Below, piece by piece: positions 31,492 to 42,300 of a stretch of DNA of 64,000 nucleotides. This DNA comes from Prochlorococcus sp. AG-412-J13. Its GTDB lineage: Bacteria > Cyanobacteriota > Cyanobacteriia > PCC-6307 > Cyanobiaceae. Position numbers and translations under genes: made by a program. Where the stretch lies: NCBI GenBank assembly GCA_003214815.1, contig QCLE01000004.1, forward strand, positions 49,874 to 113,873, in the 5' to 3' direction. The notes under the pieces are model-generated. The model had not been told where the DNA came from. It did no database searches and saw only the letters and a program-made list of their open reading frames with translations. Numbering within the stretch: position 1 is the first letter of the stretch; each line of letters begins with the position of its first letter.

Positions 31492-32387
31492 CCCGCATGA
31501 TAGCTACTTCTAACTAAGGGGCCAGAAGATACTTTCTTAAATCCTAATTCCTTGGAGAAGTGATATAAATATTCAAACTCTGATTGATCCCAATATTTCT
31601 TAACTGCCAAATGATTTAATGAGGGCCTTAAATATTGGCCGATTGTAATTTGATCACAATCTATTTTTTTAAGATCAAAAATTGTATGTTTTATTTCATC
31701 TAATGTTTCACCAAGGCCTAACATAATGCCTGATTTAGTTTGAATATGAGGAGCAAAATCTTTTGACTTTTTTAGTAAACTTAGGGATTTTTTGTAATTT
31801 GCACCTCTCCTAACTTCTTTTTGCAGTCTTTCAACAGTTTCAAGATTATGATTAAAGCAAATTGGATCTTTTTCTAAAATCATCTTCAATCTCTCTGTTT
31901 GAAGGTTATTAGTTTCATCAAAATTTTTGCCCCCACCCCATAAATCAGGAGTCAAAACCTCAATTTTTATTGATGAATCAACTTTTCTAATCTCATCAAT
32001 TGTAGATATAAATAAATTTGCACCGTGATCAGGGAGATCGTCTCTAGATACAGATGTCAAAACAACATATTTCAAACTTAGTACTTTTACTGCTTCAGCG
32101 ACTTGAGTAGATTCATCAATATTGATAGAACTAGGTCTACCTTTATTAACCTGACAAAAAGCACAAGAACGAGAACATATCGATCCACCCAGTAAGAAAG
32201 TGGCTGTTCCTGAGGCATAACATTCTGCTCTATTTGGACATCTTGCTTCTTCACAAATAGTATGTATGTTTGATTTCTTGATAAGTGTTTGTATTTTTTC
32301 GAACTCTGAAGCTTTACTAATCGGAAATTTTATCCAGGAGGGAAGTCTTAAGATTTTTTCTTTCTTGATTAGATTATTTTCTCTCAT
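31488..32387 (-). CDS. lipA: lipoyl synthase
   Basis: Inserts two sulfurs into octanoyl groups on lipoyl domains of 2-oxo acid dehydrogenases and the glycine cleavage system. In this 299-residue radical SAM enzyme the auxiliary cluster ligands are in CEEARCPNRAECY and the SAM cluster ligands in CSRSCAFC; the C-terminal GPLVRSSYHA supplies the conserved Ser ligand region. Many cyanobacteria carry two LipA paralogues; which one this is cannot be settled here. recR begins four bases upstream on the same strand. Confidence 0.96.
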   Translation of the reverse strand: MRENNLIKKEKILRLPSWIKFPISKASEFEKIQTLIKKSNIHTICEEARCPNRAECYASGTATFLLGGSICSRSCAFCQVNKGRPSSINIDESTQVAEAVKVLSLKYVVLTSVSRDDLPDHGANLFISTIDEIRKVDSSIKIEVLTPDLWGGGKNFDETNNLQTERLKMILEKDPICFNHNLETVERLQKEVRRGANYKKSLSLLKKSKDFAPHIQTKSGIMLGLGETLDEIKHTIFDLKKIDCDQITIGQYLRPSLNHLAVKKYWDQSEFEYLYHFSKELGFKKVSSGPLVRSSYHAG

Positions 32388-32390
32388 TTT

Positions 32391-32996
32391 CTAATTTAGA
32401 TTTGTTCTTCCTTCTAAGGCCCTTGCAAGTGTAACTTCATCCACATATTCAAGTTCACTACCCATTGGGAGGCCGTATGCAATCCTCGTAACTTTAGTAA
32501 AAGGGGCCAGCAATTTTCCAACATAAAGACTCGTTGTATCTCCCTCAACACTGGGGGTCAATGCCAATATGATCTCATCTATTTCAGACTTACTTACTCT
32601 TTCTACTAAGCTTCTTATTTCTAAGAGTTCAGGGCCAACAGAATCCATTGGAGATATTAAACCACCAATAACATGGTAAACACCTTTAAATTCTCTGGCG
32701 CGCTCTAAAGCAAGCAAGTCTTTGGTTTCTGCTACTACACAAATTAGTTTTTGGTTTCTTTCAGTATTTCTACAAATTTCACATTCATCTTCTGAAGTCA
32801 AATTGAAGCATTTTTTACAACGACCAACATTACTATGAGCTTCTAACAGAGCCTTTGAAAAATCCCTTATTGTACTTTCAGGTTGTTTTAAAATAAACAG
32901 GGCTAAACGTTGAGCTGTTCTTGGACCAATCCCTGGGAATTTCTCAAAGTGACCAATTAATTTTGAAAGCGGTTTGGTATAAGTAATCAAAATCAA
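32391..32996 (-). CDS. recR: recombination mediator protein RecR
   Basis: Works with RecF/RecO to load RecA on gapped DNA. The 201-residue protein has the N-terminal helix-hairpin-helix ([21 protein letters not shown]), a C4 zinc finger ([16 protein letters not shown]), the Toprim core ([16 protein letters not shown]...[16 protein letters not shown]) and a C-terminal Walker-like [20 protein letters not shown]. All family parts are present at normal length. Confidence 0.96.
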   Translation of the reverse strand: MILITYTKPLSKLIGHFEKFPGIGPRTAQRLALFILKQPESTIRDFSKALLEAHSNVGRCKKCFNLTSEDECEICRNTERNQKLICVVAETKDLLALERAREFKGVYHVIGGLISPMDSVGPELLEIRSLVERVSKSEIDEIILALTPSVEGDTTSLYVGKLLAPFTKVTRIAYGLPMGSELEYVDEVTLARALEGRTNLN

Positions 32997-33093
32997 ACTA
33001 TTTCTAGGAATAATTTAGACGCAAAATTCTGAATTGCCATAATTGTTTGCTTTTAATGTCTTATTATGTTTTTAGTTAGTAATTTCAAACAAA

Positions 33094-33651
33094 ATGAAAA
33101 ATATTAAATTTAATCCTTTCAAATACGTACTTTTAATTTTTTTATGTTTTACAGTTAGCGCTTGTAGTGGAGGTCTCAATGCAGGATTAGAAGCTTATCA
33201 AAGCCCCGATGGAAGATATGCCTTCTTATATCCAACAGGATGGACCAAAGTAAAAGTCAATGGAGGTCCTGAAATTATTTATCATGATTTAATAAATAGT
33301 AATGAGACATTAAGTTTAGTAATTTCTGACGTAAATAAAGAGGTCCAATTAGAGCAATTGGGAAGCCCTAATGAAGTAGGTCAAACATTAATTGAAAAAG
33401 TCATTGCTCCCAAAGGTTCAGGTAGAGAGGTAAAACTGATAAATGCTAACAAGAGGGAGGCCTCGAATCATATTTTCTATGATTTAGAGTATGAATTAAA
33501 TCTAAATGAACAGGCCAGACATGAACTTGCTACTGTTGTAATTGATAGAGGAACACTTTATACTTTTGCTGTAGGGGCAAATGAAGAAAGATGGAATAAA
33601 GTTGATGGAATTTTTAGTAATGTAATTGAATCATTTAACTTCCTAATATAG
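33094..33651 (+). CDS. psbP: PsbP-family photosystem II lipoprotein
   Basis: A 185-residue lumenal protein. Residues 1-24 form a lipoprotein signal peptide ending in the lipobox VSAC, so the mature protein starts at Cys24. The rest is a PsbP domain: YQSPDGRYAFLYPTGWTKVKVNGGPEIIYHDL, then strand-rich segments and the closing FAVGANEERWNKVDGIFSNVIESF. CyanoP assists photosystem II assembly and is not stoichiometric in PSII. It stands alone between recR and an ABC exporter. Confidence 0.93.
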   Translation: MKNIKFNPFKYVLLIFLCFTVSACSGGLNAGLEAYQSPDGRYAFLYPTGWTKVKVNGGPEIIYHDLINSNETLSLVISDVNKEVQLEQLGSPNEVGQTLIEKVIAPKGSGREVKLINANKREASNHIFYDLEYELNLNEQARHELATVVIDRGTLYTFAVGANEERWNKVDGIFSNVIESFNFLI

Positions 33652-33668
33652 TTTTTAGAAAATCTAAA

Positions 33669-35441
33669 TTAGATTCCTACTTGAACATTCCACAAATCTG
33701 CATATGTTTTGTTCTGATCTAATAGGTTTTCATGTTTTCCACTTTCAACTATTTTACCCTTATCAATAACAATAATATTATCCGCATTTTTTATTGTGCT
33801 TAATCTATGAGCTATTACTATAGTGGTTCTTTCTTTTGTGATTTTAGATAATGATTTTTGAATTAAAGCCTCTGTTTCATTATCAACCGAGGCTGTAGCT
33901 TCATCTAATATTAATATTGGAGCATCCTTTAAAACAGCTCTAGCCAAGGCAATTCTTTGGCGTTGACCTCCTGACAGCCTTTGCCCCCTTTCTCCTACTA
34001 TAGTTTTATAACCATCTGGCAATTGTTCAATAAATTCATGAGCTTCCGCGATCTTTGAAGCTTTAATGATGTCTTTAAAACTTGGGTTTATAGAGCCATA
34101 AGCAATATTTTCTTTTACACTGCCATGAAATAAATAAGTTTCTTGACTTACTAAAGATATACACTTTCTTAAATCTCTCAAATTTATTTCTTTAATAGAA
34201 ATGCCATCCAAGGTTATTGACCCATTATTACTATCATAAATCCTAAGGAGTAATTTTATTATTGTACTTTTCCCAGAACCAGTTAAACCAACAATTCCTA
34301 ATGTTGAGTTATTTTCAATTTTGAAATTTATATTTTTTAAAGTTAAATCTCGTCCAGGATAGTTAAAATTTACTTTATTAAAAATTATCTCTCCTTTGGT
34401 ATATTTAGGTTCAATTTTAATTTTTCCATCTTTTATTTTTATAGGCGTATCTATGAGATCAATTACTCTATCTATTGACGCCATAGATCTCTGAAAATCG
34501 TCTAAAACATGCCCCAAAGTAGTTAAAGGCCATAATAATCTTTGTGTAATAAACACTAAAAAACTATAAGTACCTACATCAAGTATCTTATTCCAAGTTT
34601 GGAAACCTCCAATTAATAGAATCGCTATAAAAGCAAATAAGATTGCAAATCTTATAAGAGGGATAAAAGCAGAAGATAATTTTATTGCAGCCTTATTACT
34701 TCTTTGATAATCAAGACTTTCCTTATTTAATCTATTTAGTTCCCATTTTTCTTTAGTAAAACTTTTTATGGTCAGAATTCCACTTAAATTATTATTAAGT
34801 CTTGATGCCAACAGTCCAGCTTTATTTCTAACATCTCTATATTTTGGAGCAAGCTTCCTTTGAAATTTAATTGATCCTAAAAATATTATTGGAATAGGAA
34901 TGAAGGCAAATAAAGCGATTTTTGGAGCAACAAAAATCATAGTGCCTCCAATTATTAAGACAGTTATAAATAACTGAATAATCTGATTAGCCCCTTGGTC
35001 TAGAAATCTCTCGAGTTGATTTATATCATCATTCAAAATAGATAAGAGTCTGCCAGTATTATCACTTTCAAAAAAATCCATATCTAATTCCTGGATATGT
35101 TCATAAGCTTTTATTCTTAATTTATGTTGCGATAGCTGAGCCAAATTTCTCCATAAAATTGAATATAAATATTCAAAGGAGGATTCACCAGACCAAACTA
35201 TTCCTGATGCAAATGCAAGAAAAATCAATTGTGCTGGAACTTCTTTTATCCCAAAACCAGCAATCCATGAATTCTGTTCCTTTACAACGATATCCACCGC
35301 AAGACCAATTATTACAGGGGGAGCTAAATCTAATATTTTATTAATTATGGAACTAAAAAAAGCAAGAAAAAGTATCCTTCTTTCTTCAATCAGATTCAAA
35401 TAAAGTCTAATTATTGGATTTTGATTGTTCTTAGACCTCAT
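33669..35441 (-). CDS. ABC transporter, fused permease and ATPase (MsbA/MDR-like exporter)
   Basis: A half-transporter of 590 residues: six membrane helices (residues ~20-320) followed by an ATP-binding domain with Walker A GLTGSGKSTIIKL, Q-loop SLVSQETYLF, signature LSGGQRQRIALARA, Walker B APILILDEATAS and H-loop IAHRLSTIKNA. It would work as a homodimer and export a lipid or drug-like molecule; the substrate is not readable. Prochlorococcus has several such paralogues. Confidence 0.93.
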   Translation of the reverse strand: MRSKNNQNPIIRLYLNLIEERRILFLAFFSSIINKILDLAPPVIIGLAVDIVVKEQNSWIAGFGIKEVPAQLIFLAFASGIVWSGESSFEYLYSILWRNLAQLSQHKLRIKAYEHIQELDMDFFESDNTGRLLSILNDDINQLERFLDQGANQIIQLFITVLIIGGTMIFVAPKIALFAFIPIPIIFLGSIKFQRKLAPKYRDVRNKAGLLASRLNNNLSGILTIKSFTKEKWELNRLNKESLDYQRSNKAAIKLSSAFIPLIRFAILFAFIAILLIGGFQTWNKILDVGTYSFLVFITQRLLWPLTTLGHVLDDFQRSMASIDRVIDLIDTPIKIKDGKIKIEPKYTKGEIIFNKVNFNYPGRDLTLKNINFKIENNSTLGIVGLTGSGKSTIIKLLLRIYDSNNGSITLDGISIKEINLRDLRKCISLVSQETYLFHGSVKENIAYGSINPSFKDIIKASKIAEAHEFIEQLPDGYKTIVGERGQRLSGGQRQRIALARAVLKDAPILILDEATASVDNETEALIQKSLSKITKERTTIVIAHRLSTIKNADNIIVIDKGKIVESGKHENLLDQNKTYADLWNVQVGI

Positions 35442-35451
35442 ATAATAACAA

Positions 35452-35745
35452 TTAAATTTTTCTGTTATGTTTTAAATTTTCTTTAGTTTCTAATTTACAT
35501 TTTGTTTTTGCATCTTCATGACTTGCAGTTTGTGTAAATTCTTCGTAGTAACATTCACAAATTTCATTCGCAATTTCTTCACTAAATACCATTTCTGCTT
35601 GCAGCATTTCCGCTTTGACACTCTGAAGACAAAATAATTTTATGATTGAATTTTGTTTCGTTTGGGCTAAATAATAACTATTAAAAGAGTTGAATAGGAT
35701 CATCAGATTCAAAAAAATAAAGACTTTATATTTGTAAGCTTTCAT
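35452..35745 (-). CDS. small exported hypothetical protein
   Basis: A 97-residue protein with a hydrophobic N terminus (YKVFIFLNLMILFNSFNSYY, residues 6-25) that looks like a signal peptide. The mature part carries four Cys: one in FCLQS, two in ICECYYEEF and one in TKCKLE, which could form two disulfides. The run ICECYYEEFTQTASHEDA resembles the Cys-x-C-Y pattern of small periplasmic proteins, but I recognise no family. It lies between the ABC exporter and deaD, in their direction. Confidence 0.55.
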   Translation of the reverse strand: MKAYKYKVFIFLNLMILFNSFNSYYLAQTKQNSIIKLFCLQSVKAEMLQAEMVFSEEIANEICECYYEEFTQTASHEDAKTKCKLETKENLKHNRKI

Positions 35746-35754
35746 TCTCTATGC

Positions 35755-37536
35755 CTAGTTTCTGACTTTAATTTTTTTTAATTTATTTTTAGTTTCTCTA
35801 TGCAGATCTCTGGGTAAATCTACCAAACTGTAATCATTAAAAATCTGTATCTTCCCTATGGATCTACCATTTATATTAGTTGAATTACAGATTGAGGATA
35901 TAATATTTGCAACTCTAACCCCATCAAATTTACCAAAGTTAAATTTGTAGGTTTCAAAAGAATCATTTTGATAATTATTTCTCCTATTTGAATTTCTCAT
36001 ACGATTATTACCATTTCTATTTGATCTATTTCGATCAGTATTATTTTGTTTATGAATCCAAGAATCATCTTCATTAACAAAAAATGCTTTATTACCTATT
36101 ACTAAATTAATCGCCGCCATTGCAATATTTGAGTCATCCATAGAGTGTTTTTCTTTTAAATTATCTAGTACATCAATAATCAAAGCTTTATTTTCTTCAT
36201 TTTCATCTTTAGCCAAAGAACTCTCATTAACATTCTCTATAAGTTTCTCCATCCTTTTTTCATTTATTATTTTATTACTTGGGATATTAATTTCTTCAAT
36301 CTTAGTTCTTGTTGAGTTTTCTAAGTTTCTTAGAAAATGTTTTTCTCTTTGATTTACAAATAAAATTGCCTCTCCTGATCTGCCTGCCCTTCCAGTTCTT
36401 CCAATTCTATGAGTATATGTTTCCTTATCAAAAGGAAAATCGTAATTAACAACAAGTTTAATCCTCTCTACATCTAATCCTCTAGCTGCGACATCAGTTG
36501 CAACAAGGATATCAATAAATCCTTTTTTTAATCTATCTACAGTATTTTCTCTTTGATTTTGAGGTATATCTCCATTAAGTACTGCCACAGTATGACCTGA
36601 ATTCTCTAAAGCTTCAGCTATTGAAGTAGTAAGTAGTTTTGTCCTCACAAAAATTATTACTCCCTCGTTATTAAGTTCTAATATTCTTTTTAAAGCATCT
36701 AACTTATGGTGCCTTTGTACATATAGAAATTTTTGCGAAATTAATTGAGTTTCTTTTTTGACACTTTTGATTAATATTTCGGCGGGATCATTTAGATATT
36801 TTTTTGCTATGTTTCTTATCTCACTAGGCATTGTTGCTGAAAACAATACCATCTGCTTATTTTCCGGAAGTTGATCTATTATCCATTCAATATCTTCAAG
36901 GAAACCCATATTAAACATTTCATCGGCCTCATCTAAAACAAGACAATTTATTCCGTTAATTTTAAAAGTTCCCTGCCTTATATGATCCATTATTCGGCCA
37001 GGGGTCCCAACTACTACGTCAACTTTTCTTTTCAATGAAGAAATTTGACTTCGATAGTCGGTACCTCCATAAATTGCAACTGTCTTAAAATTACTAGATT
37101 CAGAACTATAACTTTTAAAAGATTCTGCCACTTGAGTTGCCAATTCTCTTGTAGGAGTCATAACTAAAACCTTGGCATTTAATTCTTTGTTATCTGCAAG
37201 TTTTTCTATTAATGGTAGTGCGAAAGCTGCGGTCTTTCCTGTTCCTGTTTGTGCTTGGCCTAGTAAATCTCTGCCTAACATTAGTTCTGGAATTGCAGCT
37301 TTTTGGATAGGAGTTGGATTTTTGTATCCTTTATTTCTTAACGAATTTAAGATCGATTGATTAAACCCAAAATCGAGGAATCCATTTTCATTATCATTTC
37401 CTTTAGATACTTCCAATAGTTGAGATTCAGTTTCTGTTTTGTTCTCTAAGTTATTTAACTCAAGTAGGGAAACATCTTCATTCTTAGATTTTTCCTGCTC
37501 ACTATCAATAGAGTTACTATCTTTTTTTAAAGCCAT
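35755..37536 (-). CDS. deaD: DEAD-box ATP-dependent RNA helicase (CsdA/DeaD type)
   Basis: A 593-residue RNA helicase. Motifs in order: the Q motif around YKNPTPIQKAAIPEL, I AQTGTGKTAAF, Ia PTRELATQVA, II VLDEADEM, III SATMP, IV IIFVRTK, V ATDVAARGLDVE and VI HRIGRTGRAGR. A long C-terminal part holds a DbpA-like RNA-binding domain (FGKFDGVRVANIISSICN...RSIGKIQIFNDYSLVDLP) after an Arg/Asn low-complexity stretch near residue 505. It is probably a ribosome-assembly or cold-stress helicase. A stem-loop lies just before its ATG. Confidence 0.95.
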   Translation of the reverse strand: MALKKDSNSIDSEQEKSKNEDVSLLELNNLENKTETESQLLEVSKGNDNENGFLDFGFNQSILNSLRNKGYKNPTPIQKAAIPELMLGRDLLGQAQTGTGKTAAFALPLIEKLADNKELNAKVLVMTPTRELATQVAESFKSYSSESSNFKTVAIYGGTDYRSQISSLKRKVDVVVGTPGRIMDHIRQGTFKINGINCLVLDEADEMFNMGFLEDIEWIIDQLPENKQMVLFSATMPSEIRNIAKKYLNDPAEILIKSVKKETQLISQKFLYVQRHHKLDALKRILELNNEGVIIFVRTKLLTTSIAEALENSGHTVAVLNGDIPQNQRENTVDRLKKGFIDILVATDVAARGLDVERIKLVVNYDFPFDKETYTHRIGRTGRAGRSGEAILFVNQREKHFLRNLENSTRTKIEEINIPSNKIINEKRMEKLIENVNESSLAKDENEENKALIIDVLDNLKEKHSMDDSNIAMAAINLVIGNKAFFVNEDDSWIHKQNNTDRNRSNRNGNNRMRNSNRRNNYQNDSFETYKFNFGKFDGVRVANIISSICNSTNINGRSIGKIQIFNDYSLVDLPRDLHRETKNKLKKIKVRN

Positions 37537-37540
37537 TTTA

Positions 37541-37569
37541 AATGCCCAATGATCTTCTGATTAGGCATT
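37541..37569 (-). promoter_or_regulatory. stem-loop in the 5' leader of deaD
   Basis: AATGCC at 37541-37546 is the exact reverse complement of GGCATT at 37564-37569, and three more pairs form after one mismatch (AAT with ATT), giving a ~10-bp stem with an ~9-base loop. On the deaD sense strand it ends a few bases before the ATG and would cover the ribosome-binding area. A role in controlling helicase translation is inference only. Confidence 0.35.
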
Positions 37570-37674
37570 CAACAAATCTCTAAATTTACTTAAATTGTTG
37601 ACTAGCCTTGCAGAGCCGAGTTATTAATCTAACATCTTGGGGTTAAAATCTTACGAATTTCTCAAAAATAAGAT

Positions 37675-39378
37675 TTAATTTAAATAATATATATCTAGAA
37701 ATTTTTTTGCTCTTGTAACAGCCGTATAAAATAACCTTCTTTCAAAATTATCTCTGCAAAAGATATTTTCACTATCTTTTTGTGCTTTTACAGCATATTG
37801 ATTTCTTCTATATTTTTGGGACCACAAAATGCTTACTTTCTCAGATTCACTTCCTTGAGATTTATGAATAGTAATGGCTATTGCTGGAACAACATTTTCT
37901 AAATTAGATGGATCAATTAATTCGACAATTTCTTCGTTATTTTGATTAAATTTTCTAAAAAGATATTTTCTTTCATTTTTTAAACCTATAAGTACGCCGA
38001 TATCGCCATTTGACAATCCAAGTTCATTATTGTTTTTTGTACACATGATCGGAACACCCTCGTTAAGAGTTTTAAGGTCATAGGATTTTTTTTGACCAAA
38101 AACAATTTCATTCAAATTTTCAACACTCCATCTTCCAGAATTTTTTTCACATAAAATCAAGTGACTTTGTAAATCCAGAAATATCTTATCTACTAAATCT
38201 TTTTCATTAAGCAATAAATTATCAATACCCTCATCAAATATATATTTTTTTTTACTTAAATTTGAAGTTGAAAGATTTAACTTATTTAGATGACTTGTAA
38301 TTGAAAAAATTAAATGTTTTGGAATATCATTTTCTCTACTTTTTGAAATAGTAACTTGTTTTGATTTAGTATCCTTTTCTAATTCTTTTATCTTTCGATT
38401 AAGTAAAGAATAATCATTATTAAATATTAAACTACTAATTATTGCTATATCTCCACTATTTCTATAAGTTTTTTCTAAATTTACTACACAAGATTTAATT
38501 GAACTATTTTCACAATATTCAAACAAATAATTCCAGATAGAACAGTTATTTACTGGGGACAATTGATTTTTATCTCCAACTAAAATAATTTTACAATCCT
38601 TTGCTAGTAAACTTAAAACCAATTCAATCAAATCGATATTAACCATTGACATTTCATCAATTATGAAAATATCAAGTTCTTTTATTTTAAATTTCAACTT
38701 AAGAGATTTATTTTGAGAATTTAAAATCCATCTATGTAAAGTTTGAAATTCTATTTGGTCTAGAAATTTGCTAAAGGAAATATTTTTTTTATGATTAAGA
38801 GCTTCTTTTAGACGAGCTGTAGCTTTACCCGTTGGAGCTGACAATCCAATATTTAAAAAGTTATCAATTCGAAGGAGCTCTAATATTAAATTTATTATTA
38901 AAGTTGTTTTACCTGTGCCTGGTCCTCCTTGAAGGAAAACTAAGTTTGAATATTTAAAAATATTTTTAATTTGATCTATTTTATTATCATCTTCATAAAT
39001 TATCGAATTCATTAAATTATCGGTATCTATTTTTTTTAAAAATGAATTAATAACTCTTTCTATCTTTCTTGACCATTTTGCGAGGGATAATTTTCTATCT
39101 ATTAATAAGAATGGAGAATTAAGGGAGCCTATCAAGCCTATATTTTTTAGAATATCTAGATGTTTATTGGGCCAGCCATCTTCTAAAATTTCAAAGATTA
39201 TTAAACTATTATCTACATCAATAATAATTTCACCGTTTTTTTCAAACTCTAATAAGATCCTTATTGTATCTTTTACGAAATTACCATAGTTTTTTTCATT
39301 GAATTTAAAAATATCTAAGATTAAATTAAATATGTGCTCATATTGGAACTTTTCAATATCCGTAGTTGTTTTAGTCAT
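37675..39378 (-). CDS. recD: exodeoxyribonuclease V alpha subunit
   Basis: RecD is the 5'-3' helicase motor of RecBCD, which processes double-strand breaks. The 567-residue protein has Walker A LQGGPGTGKTTLIINL, Walker B IFIIDEMSMVN, a GDKNQLSPV motif III and the C-terminal ITIHKSQGSESEKV and LFYTAVTRAKK motifs of SF1B helicases. It is a little shorter than E. coli RecD (608) and AT-rich with long Lys/Asn runs. Its start is one base after the recB stop, so recB-recD are coupled. Confidence 0.95.
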   Translation of the reverse strand: MTKTTTDIEKFQYEHIFNLILDIFKFNEKNYGNFVKDTIRILLEFEKNGEIIIDVDNSLIIFEILEDGWPNKHLDILKNIGLIGSLNSPFLLIDRKLSLAKWSRKIERVINSFLKKIDTDNLMNSIIYEDDNKIDQIKNIFKYSNLVFLQGGPGTGKTTLIINLILELLRIDNFLNIGLSAPTGKATARLKEALNHKKNISFSKFLDQIEFQTLHRWILNSQNKSLKLKFKIKELDIFIIDEMSMVNIDLIELVLSLLAKDCKIILVGDKNQLSPVNNCSIWNYLFEYCENSSIKSCVVNLEKTYRNSGDIAIISSLIFNNDYSLLNRKIKELEKDTKSKQVTISKSRENDIPKHLIFSITSHLNKLNLSTSNLSKKKYIFDEGIDNLLLNEKDLVDKIFLDLQSHLILCEKNSGRWSVENLNEIVFGQKKSYDLKTLNEGVPIMCTKNNNELGLSNGDIGVLIGLKNERKYLFRKFNQNNEEIVELIDPSNLENVVPAIAITIHKSQGSESEKVSILWSQKYRRNQYAVKAQKDSENIFCRDNFERRLFYTAVTRAKKFLDIYYLN

Positions 39379-39379
39379 T

Positions 39380-42300
39380 CTAAAAAAGGTTATCTAAATA
39401 ATTAATTCTATTTAATGGTGCATTACTAATAAAAACACCTGGAGATATTTCTTTCGAATTAGATTTTTCAAATAATTCAAAATCTGGTAATCCCTTTAAA
39501 AAAACATAAATATATCCTCCTAGATTTTTATGAGGTTGATAATTTTTAAGTCGCCACTTTAATAATCTATGTAATGCCAATAAATAAAGATGAGATTGCA
39601 AGGGATAATGATGTTTAATCATTTCATCTCTCATATGTTCATAGTTATAGTTTCTTGGTAAACAATCACTATTATCACTTCCAGAAATAAAATTACTTTT
39701 CCAATCAATTACCCACCATTTACTATTTTCTAATGTATTACCTACTGGGAAAACACAATCAATACATCCTGAATGAAAGCCTTTATGCATAATTTGAAGA
39801 TCCTTAATTTTGTCTGCATATTCTTCACCAAATTCATATTCCTTATCTAAAAGAAAGCATTTTGATATATCATGAGAATTTATATTTCTACCTTCATAAG
39901 ATAGTGTCAAATCATATTTAACTTCCTTAAGTAAGTATTCATTCGGTATATCAACTAGTTTCTTGTTTTGTAATTCACTCCCTAAAGATATATTTATAAT
40001 TCTTAAAATTGCATCTTTTACTTTAGAAGCCAAAGAAGTATCGATTTGATGAAAGTTCAATTCTTCAATAATTAAATCAATTAATTCTTGATTATTATCG
40101 TTTCTAAATTCAAATCTTTCTATTATTTTGTGCAAGCATGTCCCAGCAATATTTCCTTTTGGGAATTCACTTAAGGGATTTGAATAAGAAAAATAATTAG
40201 GATAATTATTTGATTTCTTAAAATTAGACTCGTTTATAATTGATATATTATCTTCATAATCCTTATATTGATTAATGACCGCATCAATATTTTTATCTTT
40301 ACGTATCCAAGAAGTATAACTTGAATAAGAAATGAATTGATCAGAATTAAATTCTTTAGATATTTTTTTATTAACATTATCAATTTTCCAAAGATTATTA
40401 TTCAATCTGTTAATTTGGAACTTAGCGAAAATTTCTTTAATTTTCTCTTTTTCTATACTATATTCAAAAGTAGACTTATAAATATTAATATTTTCCAAAT
40501 TATTAAGTAAATCATTGTTTAAGATATTATTTGTATCTTCTAAATCATTAAAAACTATAAGTTTATATTTACTCCTTGTAAGTGCTACATAAATTAACCT
40601 CTCACTCTCTTTAAATAAATCTTCTTCTTCTATTAATTTAAATTTTTCAACCTTCTTGTAATTATTAGAAATATTAATGTATATGTTTCTATCAATATTT
40701 GATTTCCAAATAGGTCCTTTAATTTTATTTGATTTATTAGAAATAGTTGAGAGATATGGACATAGGACTATGTCAAATTCGAGGCCCTTACTACTATGAA
40801 TTGTATAAAGATTTATTCCATTTTGAAGATTATAATCTTTCGTCAAAAAATCTTCTCCAGTACAAATTCTTAAAGAATGATCTAACTGATTTTTGTACCA
40901 GTTAAAAACATTATTGATATTAAAATCATTATTGATTAATTCTATTTCAACAATTTCTGAAAGTTGAAATAAATTTGAATTTAAATCTGAATCTTGAATA
41001 ATCGAGGGTGACTTATAATTTTGAAGAAGTTCATTAACAATACTTAAAAAACCTTTTTCTCTTAGTTCCTGAGACCAAGTAATGCATTTATTAATCAAAA
41101 TTTCTAAATTATTACTAATTCCATCATCAAGTAGTTCTTCTAATTCAATTTCTATAAACTTTGATGCGGCTAACAAAGTTATATTTTTAAATAACCTCGG
41201 ATTTAATAAACAGTTAATGAATAAAAACAATAGAGAACTTGCTTCTGTATCAAAAATATTTTGTTTATTTTGAATTTTGCATGGGAGGTTAAACTGATTT
41301 AATTTGTTTTTCAAATCTAAGCATTGCGAATTATTTAATGTAAGAATCGCAATTTTATTAATATCAATTTCTTTATTATTTAAAATGAAGTTAACTATGT
41401 AATTAGTTATAAGATCCTCTATATCAGTCTCTTTTTTTAAAAAATCTACAATTTCAAATACATCCTTAAATTTAAATTCAGAATTAATATTTTCATTAAT
41501 TCTAGAGGTTAATTTCCTATAATTTAGTTTTGATTGTTTAAGTCCCTTCTTATAAAGTATATTAATAACATCAATTAACTTTTTTGAGGATCTATAGTTA
41601 TCTGTAAGACTAAAAACTTCGATTGCATTAGATTTTGCATCTAAATAAGTTTCAATATCTCCACCTCTAAATTTGTAGATTGCTTGTTTTGGATCACCTA
41701 CACAGAGTAAAAAATGATTTTTAGTATTAAAGAACTTTTTTATTAAATTCCACTGAGTATTATCTGTATCTTGAAACTCATCTACTAAGACACATTTAAA
41801 TCTTTTTTGAATTTTAGATAGGGTAATACTATTACTAATTTTTGAATCTAGAAATGTATTTTCTACAGTCCTTATGAGATCGTTGAAGTTGAAAATAGAA
41901 AAACTTTTCTTTAATTCAATTAATTTTATATAAGCTAATTGGGTAAATATTCTTACAAACTCGGTATAGAAACCTTCTTTTATTTTATAAATTTTATCTT
42001 GTAATAAATTAAATTTAGTAAAATCTAATTTTAAATTATGTTTATCAATTTCTTTAGATATATTTTCATTGTAAAAATATTTAAATAATAGATCATCTTT
42101 AGAAATATCATATATAAAATCAATCGCATTTTTCGAATTAAGCCTTTTGTTAATCTCTTCAATCCAACAAATTATTTGATTAAACTTATCATTTCTCGGT
42201 TTTGCTGCATATATTTGACTTTTACCACCACATTCCTTAATTAATTTTCCCAACTCTATAAGTTGTAAAAATAGTTCCTTACCTTTCTTGTTCCATTCAA

